64,000 nt of DNA from Xanthomonas theicola (lineage in GTDB: Bacteria; Pseudomonadota; Gammaproteobacteria; Xanthomonadales; Xanthomonadaceae). The stretch spans positions 288,001 through 352,000 of the forward strand of contig NZ_CP049017.1 of NCBI RefSeq assembly GCF_014236795.1, read 5' to 3'. Each line of letters opens with the position of its first letter. Positions within the stretch are counted from its first letter, which is position 1. Under the pieces are notes generated by a model. The model saw nothing but the letters and a program-made list of their open reading frames with translations, was not told the DNA's origin and did not search any database. Of this stretch, positions 42,005 through 50,573 are shown in pieces. A program made the position numbers and the translations under genes.

Positions 42005-42831
42005 GGGCGTGTCATCAATTAAGTAAAATGACGGAGGCGGCCCAGTAGATGGCGCCGAGGAAGTTGCAGGCGGTCTTGTCGTATCGGGTCGCAATGGCTC
42101 GGTACTGCTTGAGTTTGGCAAAGAAGTTCTCGATCAAGTGTCGATCCCTGTACAGCACCCGGTCGTAGTCACGTTGCACGTTGCGTGTTGGGTGGGAGGG
42201 GATGACGATCTGGGTCCCCTGTCGCTGCATCGGCTCGATGACGCGCGCGCTGGCGTCGTAGGCTCGGTCAGCGAGCAAGGCGCCCACCGACAAGGGCGGC
42301 AACAAGGCATCTGCACCTTCCAGATCCGACGCCTGGCCTGCGGTCAGATGAAACGCCAGCGGATTGCCCAGTGCATCGACCACCGCGTGGATCTTGCTGC
42401 TCAGTCCGCCGCGGCTGCGTCCGATGGCTTGCCGCTCCCCCTTATTGCCCCGGCGCTGTGCTGATGCGCCCGGACGATGGTGCTGTCGATCATTGCGTAC
42501 TCGTTGTCCGCGTCTTTCGACAAGGCCTGGAACACCTGGTGCCAGACGCCGGACCGGCTCCAGCGGCTATGTCGCAGGTGGATCACGCGAAAATCGCCGA
42601 AGCGCTCAGGCAGATCGCGCCAGGGGATGCCGGCTCGGTAGCGGTACAGCACGGCTTCGACGAACAGCCGGTTGTCTTTGGCAGTCACGCCGACATGGCC
42701 GGCTCGGCCGGGAAGCAGATCGCGGATGCGATCCCATTGATCGTCTCGCAGGGCGTAGCGACGTGCCATTGCAGGGCCGGAGAGTAAAGGGGCGACAAGC
42801 ATCCACTATTCTAGCAATTGATGACAGATCC
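42005..42831 (-). mobile_element. IS5-family insertion sequence (IS427-like subgroup), about 827 bp
   Basis: Ends read GGgcgTGTCATCAATT at 42005 and, on the other strand, GGatcTGTCATCAATT ending at 42831; the inner 11 bases are identical. It directly abuts the previous IS5 element, sharing the G of CTAG. I see no matching target duplication (CTA on the left, TGG on the right), so one side may have been rearranged. The REP-like palindrome begins 4 nt beyond the right end. Confidence 0.8.
42015..42802 (-). CDS. IS427-type transposase made by ribosomal frameshifting (two overlapping frames)
   Basis: First frame, 42802 to 42401: MARRYALRDDQWDRIRDLLP (from ATG 42769) through DNEYAMIDSTIVRAHQHSAG. 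Second frame ends at 42015 and, entered at AATAAGGGGGAG (about 42442-42453), gives RQAIGRSRGGLSSKIHAVVD and LLADRAYDA, then ENFFAKLKQYRAIATRYDK. A single -1 shift on the AAGGGGG run joins them into one transposase of about 260 residues. The DDE residues (Asp in MIDST, Asp in LADRAYD, Glu in ENFFAKLK) are all present in the joined product. Programmed frameshifting is usual for this subgroup, so the element may be active. Confidence 0.8.
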
Positions 42832-42835
42832 TGGC

Positions 42836-42919
42836 GCACTTTCGATCCAAGTGATGCCACTTGTGGGAGCGACTTCAGTCGCGACGAACTTTACAGGTAG
42901 AGCCTTTCGCGACTGAAGT
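42836..42919. repeat. REP/REPIN-like palindromic repeat, copy 1
   Basis: GTGGGAGCGACTTCAGTCGCGAC (within 42863-42886) is followed after a short loop by the inverted arm TTCGCGACTGAAG (42906-42918). This 'GGAGCGRCTTCAGYCGCGAC' type of repeat is widespread in xanthomonads. A block of about 80 bp including GCACTTTCGATCCAAGTGAT is repeated in inverted orientation at 59914-59995 with few differences. One arm is truncated where it joins an IS5 transposase fragment. Confidence 0.8.
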
Positions 42920-43108
42920 GCGGCTCGATTAACGCGAGCAAGTGCTTCCACGGCACCACCTGTTCCATTTTGGCCAGGAATATCTCTCGGCGGGTCTGCT
43001 TGCGCTTGCCCAGCCCTTCTGCATCACCGAACGTCAGTTGCATGAATGACTCCTCACTCTGAGGTGATTAGTGTCGCGTATCTGGAGGTGCCTGTTCAGA
43101 GATTTCCT
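42908..43108 (-). pseudogene. IS5-family remnant: transposase N-terminus fused to the REP-like element
   Basis: Reading down from ATG 43042: MQLTFGDAEGLGKRKQTRRE, then IFLAKMEQVVPWKHLLALIE and PHFSRE, where the last codons already belong to the REP-like palindrome. Only about 45 of about 330 residues remain. Upstream of the start, an IS-end-like sequence (GGAAATCTCTGAACAGG on the minus strand, ending about 43107) marks the original terminus. This places the boundary between IS remnant and the xopAD promoter region near 43108. Confidence 0.75.
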
Positions 43109-43188
43109 AACAAGAACGACCGCTACATCACTCGCAGCATGTGAAGAGCTGCAGGTGGAGTGCAGCCTGCCCACCTGCAGCGAGCGCA

Positions 43189-43250
43189 TTCGCCAACGAT
43201 GGGAAGACTTCGCGTCGTGCAGGCCGCTTCGCAGGTGGATCGACCAAATT
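43189..43250 (+). promoter_or_regulatory. PIP box and -10 of the xopAD promoter (HrpX-regulated)
   Basis: TTCGC (43189-43193), exactly 15 nt, TTCGC (43209-43213): a perfect plant-inducible-promoter box as bound by HrpX. CAAATT at 43245-43250 fits the YANNNT -10 element at 31 nt after the box, the spacing known for functional HrpX promoters. The start of transcription would fall near 43256-43258, on or next to the ATG at 43257, so the mRNA would be leaderless or nearly so. Confidence 0.85.
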
Positions 43251-43256
43251 GGCGGG

Positions 43257-46200
43257 ATGGCACCCGTCAACTTCAATCCGGGCTCATCCGGCACAAACTG
43301 GTCTCTCCCTCGAGAGGATCAGCCATTCAGGCAGGCCGGGGAGCAGGTTGCGGCCAGCACGCGCACCCTCGGCAGTGAGCCGCCGCTTCGACGGCCGCCG
43401 CCCAAACGGCGACGGGTAGAGCAGGATGAATCTGGGACGGCGCCGCAGTGCAGGGCGCCCTTGCCCGTGAATGCGCAAACCGGAGCAAGTGGCGGCGCAT
43501 GGGACGGGCGCGCCCAGCAACCGCCGGCGACCCACTCGTACCGGCGCAATATTCCCACCGACGGGCGCGGTACCGCGCCCGAGCGGCGCCCGGACAGAAT
43601 GCCCGCTTACGCCAGCGCCTCGTCGTCGCATCGACGGCCACAGCGGCCAAGGCATGGCTTGGAGCTGACGACGGAGGCGCTTGGCCTGATCGAACAACAA
43701 CTTGACCCGGCGGCAAAAAAACGACTGCAGGAAGAGCGAGAGCTGTATCGGCGACAGTTGAGTGCGCCCAGCCGGATAGCTCAGACACACAATGCTCGCC
43801 TGTGCATCTCCATGGCACAGGACAACCAGCTGGCGCGGCGCATCGACTGCAAGCTGGCCCTGCCTTTCCTGGATGGAGGCGCCAACGCGCAAGCCAATGC
43901 GCAGTGGCTCGACAACTATCTCCAGATGATTGCCAGTGCAAGACGGGCCGCAGGCGTAAATCAATACGATCTCGATCATTGCACTGACCTCGCGGCGCAG
44001 TATCTCTACAAGACCGACTGGTTCGACGGTGCCTCGCTGAGACAGCTGGCCCATGTGGGCAACAAGCTGAGCAAGCACCCCAACCAGCCCGCGTGCATGC
44101 AGGCGATCGCCTGGATCGCCGGACAGGTGGAGCAGGCCGATGATCCGTTGGGGCTGGATGGCCACTTGCCAGCCCTACTCCTGAACGCCTTTGCCAAGAA
44201 CACCGACAGCGGCAGGTGCGAACGCGCGGTGGCTCGCCTGGCACGTCACCTGCAAGACAGCCAGGCCCGGCATTCTCTGAACGCGCAGGGCATCAACCTA
44301 GCGCTCAATGCCTTCAGCAAGTGGTTCGATAACCCGGACTGCCAGTCCATGGCGCACTCGCTCGCCGCGCTGCTCGCCAGCAACAGCCGCTTGCGTCATA
44401 CGATGCATGGGCAGGACATCGCGAACACGCTCAACGCTTTGTGCAAATGGCCCGACACGCCGATCTGCAAGACGGCCGCCAGCGCGCTGGCCTCGCGGCT
44501 GGCCGACGATCCCGGTTTGCGTCACGCCCTCAAACCGCAAGAAGTGGGCAACGTGTTGAACGCCCTGAGCAAATGGCCCGACACGCCGATCTGCAAGGCG
44601 GCCGCCAACGCGCTGGCCTCGCGGCTGGCCGACGATCCCCGTTTGTGCCACGCCCTCGACCCGCTAGGGGTGGCCAACACATTGAACGCCCTGAGCAAAT
44701 GGCCCGACACGCCGGTCTGCGAGGCGGCCGCCCGCGCGCTGGCCTCGCGGCTGGCCGACGATCGCGATTTGCGCCACGCCCTCAACCCGCTAGGCGTGGC
44801 CAACGTGTTGAACGCCCTGAGCAAATGGCCCGACACGCCGGTCTGCGAGGCGGCCGCCCGCGCGCTGGCCTCGCGGCTGGCCGACGATCCCGGTTTGTGC
44901 CACGCCCTCGACCCGCAAGGCGTGGGCAACACATTGAACGCCCTGAGCAAATGGCCCGACACGGCGGCCTGCGAGGCGGCGGCCCGCGCGCTGGCCTCGC
45001 GGCTGGCCGACGATCGCGGTTTGCGCCACGCCCTCCACCCGCAAGGCGTGGGCAACACGTTGAACGCCCTGAGCAAATGGCCCGACACGCCGGTCTGCGA
45101 GGCGGCCGCCAGCGCGCTGGCCTCGCGGCTGGCCGACGATCCCGGTTTGTGCCACGCCCTCAACCCGCAAGAAGTGGGCAACGTGTTGAACGCCCTGAGC
45201 AAATGGCCCGACACGCCGGTCTGCGAGACGGCCGCCCGCGCGCTGGCCTCGCGGCTGGCCGACGATCCCCGTTTGTGCCACGCCCTCGACCCGCCAGGGG
45301 TGGCCAACACGTTGAACGCCCTGAGCAAATGGCCCGACACGCCGGTCTGCGAGGCGGCGGCCCGCGCGCTGGCCTCGCGGCTGGCCGACGATCGCGGTTT
45401 GCGCCACGCCCTCGAACCGCAAGGCGTGGCCAACGCGCTGAACGCCCTGAGCAAATGGCCCGACACGCCGGTCTGCGAGGCGGCCGCCCGCGCGCTGGCC
45501 TCGCGGCTGGTCGACGATCGCGGTTTGTGCCACGCCCTCAACCCGCAAGAAATGGGCAACACGTTGAACGCCCTGAGCAAATGGACCGGCACGCCGATCT
45601 GCGAGGCGGCCGCCAACGCGCTGGCCTCGCGGCTGGCCAACGATCGCGGTTTGTGCCACGCCCTCAACCCGCAAGGCGTGGCCAACACGTTGAACGCCCT
45701 GAGCAAATGGCCCGGCACGCCGGCTTGCGAGGCGGCCGCCAGCGCGCTGGCCTCGCGGCTGGTCGACGATCCCGGTTTGCGGCACACCCTCAACCCGCAA
45801 CACGTGGCCAACGCGTTGAACGCCCTGAGCAAATGGCCCGACACGCCGCTTTGCAAGGCGGCCGCCCGCGCGCTGGCCTCGTGGCTGGCCTCGTGGCTGG
45901 CCGACGATCCCGGTTTGTGCCATGCCCTCGACCCGCAACACGTGGCCAACGTGTTGAACGCCCTGAGCAAATGGCCCGACACGCCGGTCAGCGAGGCGGC
46001 CGCCCGCGCGCTGGCCTCGCGGCTGGCCGACGATCGCGGTTTGCGCCACGCCCTCAACCCACAAGGCGTGGCCAACACCTTGAACGCCCTGAGCAAATGG
46101 CCCGACACGCCGCTCTGCGAGGCGGCCGCCCGCGCGCTGGCCTCGCGGCTGGCCGACGATCCCGATTTGCGCCAGGCCCTCGACCCGCAACACGTGGCCA

Positions 46201-49200
46201 ACGCGTTGAACGCCCTGAGCAAATGGCCCGACACGCCGCTCTGCAAGGCGGCCGCCCGCGCGCTGGCCTCGCGGCTGGCCGACGATCGCGACTTGTGCCA
46301 CGCCCTCAACCCGCAAGGCGTGGCCAACGCGTTGAACGCCCTGAGCAAATGGCCCGACACGCCGCTCTGCGAGGCGGCCGCCCGCGCGCTGGCCTCGCGG
46401 CTGGCCGACGATCGCGATTTGCGCCACGCCCTCAACCCGCAAGGCGTGGCCAACGTGTTGAACGCCCTGAGCAAATGGCCCGACACGCCGGTCTGCGAGG
46501 CGGCCGCCAGCACGCTGGCCTCGCAGTTGGCCGACGATCGCGGTTTGCGCCACGCCCTCGACCCGCAAGGCGTGGTCAACGCATTGAACGCCCTGAGCAA
46601 ATGGCCCGGACGCGCGAGCTGCGAGAAGGCCATGGAGGCCTTGGCCGGGCGGCTGGCGGCGGACCACGATTTGCGACAAGCACTGAGAGCGCCACACGTG
46701 GCCTTGTCGCTCAATGCGCTGAGCAAATTGCTCGGAGGGGCGGCCTGTCGACAGGCATCGTTGCGGCTCGCCGAGCGCCCAGGCACGGCCGAGTTGCCAT
46801 GGCAGCAGTTCGACATGCGCGCACTCGCCCTGGTGGGCAACGCGATATCGCGCCTGCTGCGCGTGGACGAGGACGAGTTCCAGACCTTGGGCGGCGCCAA
46901 ATTGCAGGCGCTGGCCGGGCACCTGGAGCTGCATCGCGAGCGCTTCGAGTCCGCCTCGGTCGCGGAAATCGCGCTGCTCTTCAAGGCCCTTTCATCGGCG
47001 CAGCTTCATCGCCAGATGCGCCCCCTGGCGCGACCGGCGCTCGAGCGGGTCGCGGCGCTCGTGCGCGAGGATGGATTACGCGAGACGAACCTGGAGGGGC
47101 TGGGCAACCTGTGCATGGGCCTGCTGCCGGTGATCCGCAGTCCTGAGCTGACGCCTCGCCATCGGGGTCACGCCCTGCGCGTGTTCAACACGTTGCAGCC
47201 GATCGTAGAGCGCAAGATCGACTTGTACCTCACCGTCGGTGGCTCACGTGCATCGGCCGAGACCGAACAGCACGCCACGCGATGCCCGGCGTTGACGTTC
47301 TTCCAGGTGCTCAAGGCCTACGCGATGGTGAGCCGGCAATGGAAGCCGCGCCACGTCGAAGGCGCGCGCCAGGAACTGCGCCAGCGCCGCGAGCAACTGG
47401 CGCAATGGGTCGACCAGACGCTGGAGCGCACGCGCGAGGCCATCGAGGCGGACCTCGGCGAGATGAGCTGGAATCTGATCGCGCAGATCGAGGCGGGCGA
47501 CCAGGTGTTCGACGCCCTGGACCGGCGCATGGCGAAGGAGGCGCCGAGGATCACGCAGGCCCATCCACCGAGCCGCTTCGACCTGGGCGCCGGGCACATG
47601 AGCATGCGTTCGGCACCCGGCCAGCCCGTCGCGCCGGCACCGGGCACCGGCAGCACGACCCACGTCGTGGTCGATCTGCATGGCAAGGAAGTGTCGACCA
47701 ACGCGGCCGAGACGAACAAGCCTTACTCGCTGTTTGCGCGGCTGACGGGCCTGCCGCTGGTGGAGGTTCAGCTGCCGGGATCGATTTCAACGTTCATGCT
47801 CGCGCGCACGCTCACCTACCAAGGCCAGCCCTGGCGCTTCGACACGTTCGGCGGCAGCCGCGCCGCGCGCGGCAACACGAGCCGCCCGGCCCATCTGCTG
47901 GCCGGCGCCTCTGCATCGCCGTCGCTGCTGCCGGCGATCCGCTATGCCGACACCGCGCCGGGCAGCAGCCTGATGGAGCTCCTCGCCAAGCTCGCCCCGC
48001 AGCGCGAGGACTGGTCGCGCATGCAGCGCGCGCTGCTGGAGATGGTGCCGAGCGACCACGTGGTCGAGGGCACGCTGCGCCTGGGCTTTTTCGACGACGT
48101 CAACGGCCCTGCGCACCCGTTCAAGCCCGTCGCAGCGGACGGGCGCCCCCTGGCGCTGTGCCCCAACGATGGCTGCGGCTTTCTGAAGCGGGAGGTGGCC
48201 CTGCGCATCCCGGCCTTCCGTGAGCACTTCTGCGCCTGGGAAGCGGCGCAGGCCGGCCAGGCCAGCCAGGAGCAGCGCGAGCTTCTGGCCAAGGACAAGG
48301 GCCCCACGCGGCTGGCACCGCAGGCGCTGCAGCACTTCCCGCGCGAGGCGGCGGCGCTGCAGGAGGCGCACGAGGCGATGCAGCGCCGGCTGCAGGCGCT
48401 GCCGCCCGAGCCGAGCCAACTGGCGCTGTACGAGCTGGCCACCAGCGGCGGCTACGAGGGCCAGAGAGTCCGGGCGGTGCCCTCGGCCGACGACAAGGTG
48501 CACCTGCCGCGCGAGCGCAGCCAGGCCTTCGACGCCGCCGGCGGCGCCTTGCTGATCGGCAAGCCGCCCTACGACAAGGAAAACCTGCTGCCGGTGGCGC
48601 AGGAGCGCGTGGCGACCGTGGCGCAGGGCGACGCCACCGCCGAGTTCCTCTCGCACTGCTTCGGCCTTCAGTACAGCTACACCGGCTTCGACGACCGATC
48701 GGGCGAGGCTACCGAGATGCTGCACAGCAAGGGCATGCTCATCGTGGTGCCGCCGGAGAACTGGCCGGCGCAGTTCGCGGACATGGACCTGGCGTGCTCC
48801 AAGGAGGATCTCAAGACGTTGTCGCGCTGGACGGCCGGGCGCGACCGCGGTGCCGTGCCGCCGGACATGCTCAGCACCGGCAGCCTGCGGCTCAAGGACA
48901 TCGTGGAGCCCGGGCGTCTGGGGGCACTGCCGATCCCGGAGCTGCGCAAGCGCAACATGGACACCGACGGCGACGACGCGTTCGTGTATGCGGGCTACCC
49001 CAGGCTGGCCGCGCTGATCGCGCGCGAGATGGCCGATCGCGAGGTGCGGCGCGGCCAGCCACGCTCCTTCAAGCCGCCGAAGACGGCCACGCCGGCCATC
49101 GACCCGGACAGCGGCCACTACCAGGCCGGGCGGCTGTCGGAGATCATGTCGCTGCAGCGTGGCGGCCAAGTCATGGGCGCGGCCAGCACCCTGGCGGCGC

Positions 49201-50573
49201 GCTTCATGGCGCAGCCCGACCCATTGCGCGAGGCGATGGCGCGCAACATGATGTTCGGTACTTACGACGGCATCGAGCGCGACCTGCGCAACGAATTGCG
49301 CCAGATGCTCGAAGGCCAGCTCAGGGATCCCCAGGTGTTGGCGGGACTGCGCGCCCAGGCGCACGAAGCGATCGGACGCGCGCACATGCCCGAGGCGCGT
49401 GAAGCCGCTGAACTGTTGCACGCGCAGTTGCTTGGGCTCGAGTCGGCGACGGCTGGCTCAGCCGATGCGCCGCACTTGCCCGACACGCTGGCCGAGGCGT
49501 TTCCAACGCTCGCCCAGGCCTACGTGGCCGCGCCTGATGCTGAAGCACGTCTGCACGCCATCCTCGACAACTACCCGGTGTGCCGGTTGTCGCACACGCA
49601 GTACCCGCAGGGGCAACCAGGGCTCATCCCCGGCGAGCCGGAGTTGAGCATGCGCAACCTCTTCACCATCGCGATCAAGGTGGGGACCGATGCGCTGAAA
49701 TCCGACACCGGCACGGCGCTGTTCGCCCAGATCGTGGAGTCCTGCGAACGATCCGAGCGGGCGTTCGCCGAGCGGGTGCTCAGCGTGCCGTACGGCAAGG
49801 CGACCGCCCGGGCCATGCACGATGGCCGCTTCGACGCCGAGCAGACCAAGGTGCTCCTGCAGAACATGCCGACGATGGCGGCGGGCGTCATGCAAGACGC
49901 GCTGCACGCGCTGCAGCAGGCGGGCCTGATCGACCCGCCGCCGTCGCCGGCCGAGCGCCTGCGCGCCGTGCGGCCCGAGGACATCGCGCGTACGGCCCAG
50001 GCCCTGCTGACACGCGCCCGCGAGATGGAGCCGGCGGTCACCGACATGCTGGCGCGCGCCGCCCAGCCCCACCGTGGGCGACTGGAGGGAACGCACCATC
50101 AACTGAAGTCGCGCGGTTCGCTGGTGGAAAAGCTCAAGCAACAGATGGCTTTGAAACACAAGACCCTGGAAGAAGCGGCGGCCAGCGTGAACGACATGCT
50201 GCGCTACAGCGTGGTACTGGACCGGCAGGACTTCACCGACGGCCTGCGCGGCGTGCTGGCCTCGCTGGACGATCAGAACCATGTGCGGGTCAAGCTGACC
50301 AACCTGTTCGCAAAGCACCGGCAGGCATTCAAGGCCGTCAATGTCACGCTGCGCAGCCCCGAAGGCGCGCTCTGGGAGATCCAGTTCCACACGCCGGACA
50401 CCTTCAAGTTGAAGGAGGAATTCCACGACCTGTACAAGCGCAAATTTGCGCTGCAGCTTCAGGGCGCCTCACAGGCCGATCAGCGCGACCTGCAGGCGCC
50501 TGCGCAGGCGGCCTTCAGCCGCGTGGAGGCGCCGCCAGGCTGCGAGGAGATCGACGATTGGGAAGCGCCCTGA
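43257..50573 (+). CDS. xopAD: XopAD/RipS-family (SKWP-repeat) type III effector with RelA/SpoT-like C-terminus
   Basis: A 2438-residue effector, presumably injected into plant cells by the Hrp type III system. ATG 43257 is chosen because the frame opens earlier (GTG 43071) only inside an IS remnant and because the PIP promoter ends just before it. Residues 1-140 are Ser/Pro/Arg-rich and disordered-looking, as in secretion signals. A helical region follows (140-310). About 20 repeats of 42 residues, consensus LNALSKWPDTPVCEAAARAL...LNPQGVAN, occupy about 309-1195. The remaining 1240 residues contain a DTDGDD acidic cluster at 1902-1907. Near the end, about 2280-2400, comes a RelA/SpoT-like block: RGSLVEKLKQQMA, VNDMLRYSVVLD, VNVTLRSPEGALWEIQFHTP, EEFHDLYKRK. 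Family identity is firm; the enzymatic idea is inference. It is flanked by IS elements. Confidence 0.92.
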   Translation: MAPVNFNPGSSGTNWSLPREDQPFRQAGEQVAASTRTLGSEPPLRRPPPKRRRVEQDESGTAPQCRAPLPVNAQTGASGGAWDGRAQQPPATHSYRRNIPTDGRGTAPERRPDRMPAYASASSSHRRPQRPRHGLELTTEALGLIEQQLDPAAKKRLQEERELYRRQLSAPSRIAQTHNARLCISMAQDNQLARRIDCKLALPFLDGGANAQANAQWLDNYLQMIASARRAAGVNQYDLDHCTDLAAQYLYKTDWFDGASLRQLAHVGNKLSKHPNQPACMQAIAWIAGQVEQADDPLGLDGHLPALLLNAFAKNTDSGRCERAVARLARHLQDSQARHSLNAQGINLALNAFSKWFDNPDCQSMAHSLAALLASNSRLRHTMHGQDIANTLNALCKWPDTPICKTAASALASRLADDPGLRHALKPQEVGNVLNALSKWPDTPICKAAANALASRLADDPRLCHALDPLGVANTLNALSKWPDTPVCEAAARALASRLADDRDLRHALNPLGVANVLNALSKWPDTPVCEAAARALASRLADDPGLCHALDPQGVGNTLNALSKWPDTAACEAAARALASRLADDRGLRHALHPQGVGNTLNALSKWPDTPVCEAAASALASRLADDPGLCHALNPQEVGNVLNALSKWPDTPVCETAARALASRLADDPRLCHALDPPGVANTLNALSKWPDTPVCEAAARALASRLADDRGLRHALEPQGVANALNALSKWPDTPVCEAAARALASRLVDDRGLCHALNPQEMGNTLNALSKWTGTPICEAAANALASRLANDRGLCHALNPQGVANTLNALSKWPGTPACEAAASALASRLVDDPGLRHTLNPQHVANALNALSKWPDTPLCKAAARALASWLASWLADDPGLCHALDPQHVANVLNALSKWPDTPVSEAAARALASRLADDRGLRHALNPQGVANTLNALSKWPDTPLCEAAARALASRLADDPDLRQALDPQHVANALNALSKWPDTPLCKAAARALASRLADDRDLCHALNPQGVANALNALSKWPDTPLCEAAARALASRLADDRDLRHALNPQGVANVLNALSKWPDTPVCEAAASTLASQLADDRGLRHALDPQGVVNALNALSKWPGRASCEKAMEALAGRLAADHDLRQALRAPHVALSLNALSKLLGGAACRQASLRLAERPGTAELPWQQFDMRALALVGNAISRLLRVDEDEFQTLGGAKLQALAGHLELHRERFESASVAEIALLFKALSSAQLHRQMRPLARPALERVAALVREDGLRETNLEGLGNLCMGLLPVIRSPELTPRHRGHALRVFNTLQPIVERKIDLYLTVGGSRASAETEQHATRCPALTFFQVLKAYAMVSRQWKPRHVEGARQELRQRREQLAQWVDQTLERTREAIEADLGEMSWNLIAQIEAGDQVFDALDRRMAKEAPRITQAHPPSRFDLGAGHMSMRSAPGQPVAPAPGTGSTTHVVVDLHGKEVSTNAAETNKPYSLFARLTGLPLVEVQLPGSISTFMLARTLTYQGQPWRFDTFGGSRAARGNTSRPAHLLAGASASPSLLPAIRYADTAPGSSLMELLAKLAPQREDWSRMQRALLEMVPSDHVVEGTLRLGFFDDVNGPAHPFKPVAADGRPLALCPNDGCGFLKREVALRIPAFREHFCAWEAAQAGQASQEQRELLAKDKGPTRLAPQALQHFPREAAALQEAHEAMQRRLQALPPEPSQLALYELATSGGYEGQRVRAVPSADDKVHLPRERSQAFDAAGGALLIGKPPYDKENLLPVAQERVATVAQGDATAEFLSHCFGLQYSYTGFDDRSGEATEMLHSKGMLIVVPPENWPAQFADMDLACSKEDLKTLSRWTAGRDRGAVPPDMLSTGSLRLKDIVEPGRLGALPIPELRKRNMDTDGDDAFVYAGYPRLAALIAREMADREVRRGQPRSFKPPKTATPAIDPDSGHYQAGRLSEIMSLQRGGQVMGAASTLAARFMAQPDPLREAMARNMMFGTYDGIERDLRNELRQMLEGQLRDPQVLAGLRAQAHEAIGRAHMPEAREAAELLHAQLLGLESATAGSADAPHLPDTLAEAFPTLAQAYVAAPDAEARLHAILDNYPVCRLSHTQYPQGQPGLIPGEPELSMRNLFTIAIKVGTDALKSDTGTALFAQIVESCERSERAFAERVLSVPYGKATARAMHDGRFDAEQTKVLLQNMPTMAAGVMQDALHALQQAGLIDPPPSPAERLRAVRPEDIARTAQALLTRAREMEPAVTDMLARAAQPHRGRLEGTHHQLKSRGSLVEKLKQQMALKHKTLEEAAASVNDMLRYSVVLDRQDFTDGLRGVLASLDDQNHVRVKLTNLFAKHRQAFKAVNVTLRSPEGALWEIQFHTPDTFKLKEEFHDLYKRKFALQLQGASQADQRDLQAPAQAAFSRVEAPPGCEEIDDWEAP
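44181..46842 (+). repeat. Tandem 126-bp SKWP repeats inside xopAD
   Basis: About 20 units of 126 bp (42 residues) start at 44181 (degenerate), 44304, 44430 and then every 126 bp; the unit starting at 45816 is 138 bp. Units from 44430 to about 46709 are nearly identical in DNA, with the constant CTGAGCAAATGGCCCGACACG core; the first two and the last two are diverged. The long unit contains a 12-bp microduplication encoding ASWLASWL. Variation is concentrated at few residues (for example P/L/V before Cys, PG/RG/RD after DD, and N/D/E-PQ). Confidence 0.95.

Noticed and set aside
42015..42802. Two separate broken transposase fragments (pseudogene)
   Set aside because: The break falls on an A/G slippery run and the joined product keeps all DDE residues, as expected for programmed frameshifting in this IS group.
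43071..43256. GTG 43071 as the start of xopAD
   Set aside because: It lies inside an IS5 remnant and upstream of the PIP box and -10 element, so it would not be on the effector transcript.
44181..46842. TAL-effector repeats
   Set aside because: Units are 42 residues with an LNALSKWP core, not the 34-residue LTPEQVVAIAS unit with variable diresidues.
44522..46984. Long repetitive minus- and plus-strand frames in the xopAD repeat region
   Set aside because: The period (126 bp, divisible by 3) keeps all frames open, so these are shadows of the SKWP array and have no start signals or independent conservation.
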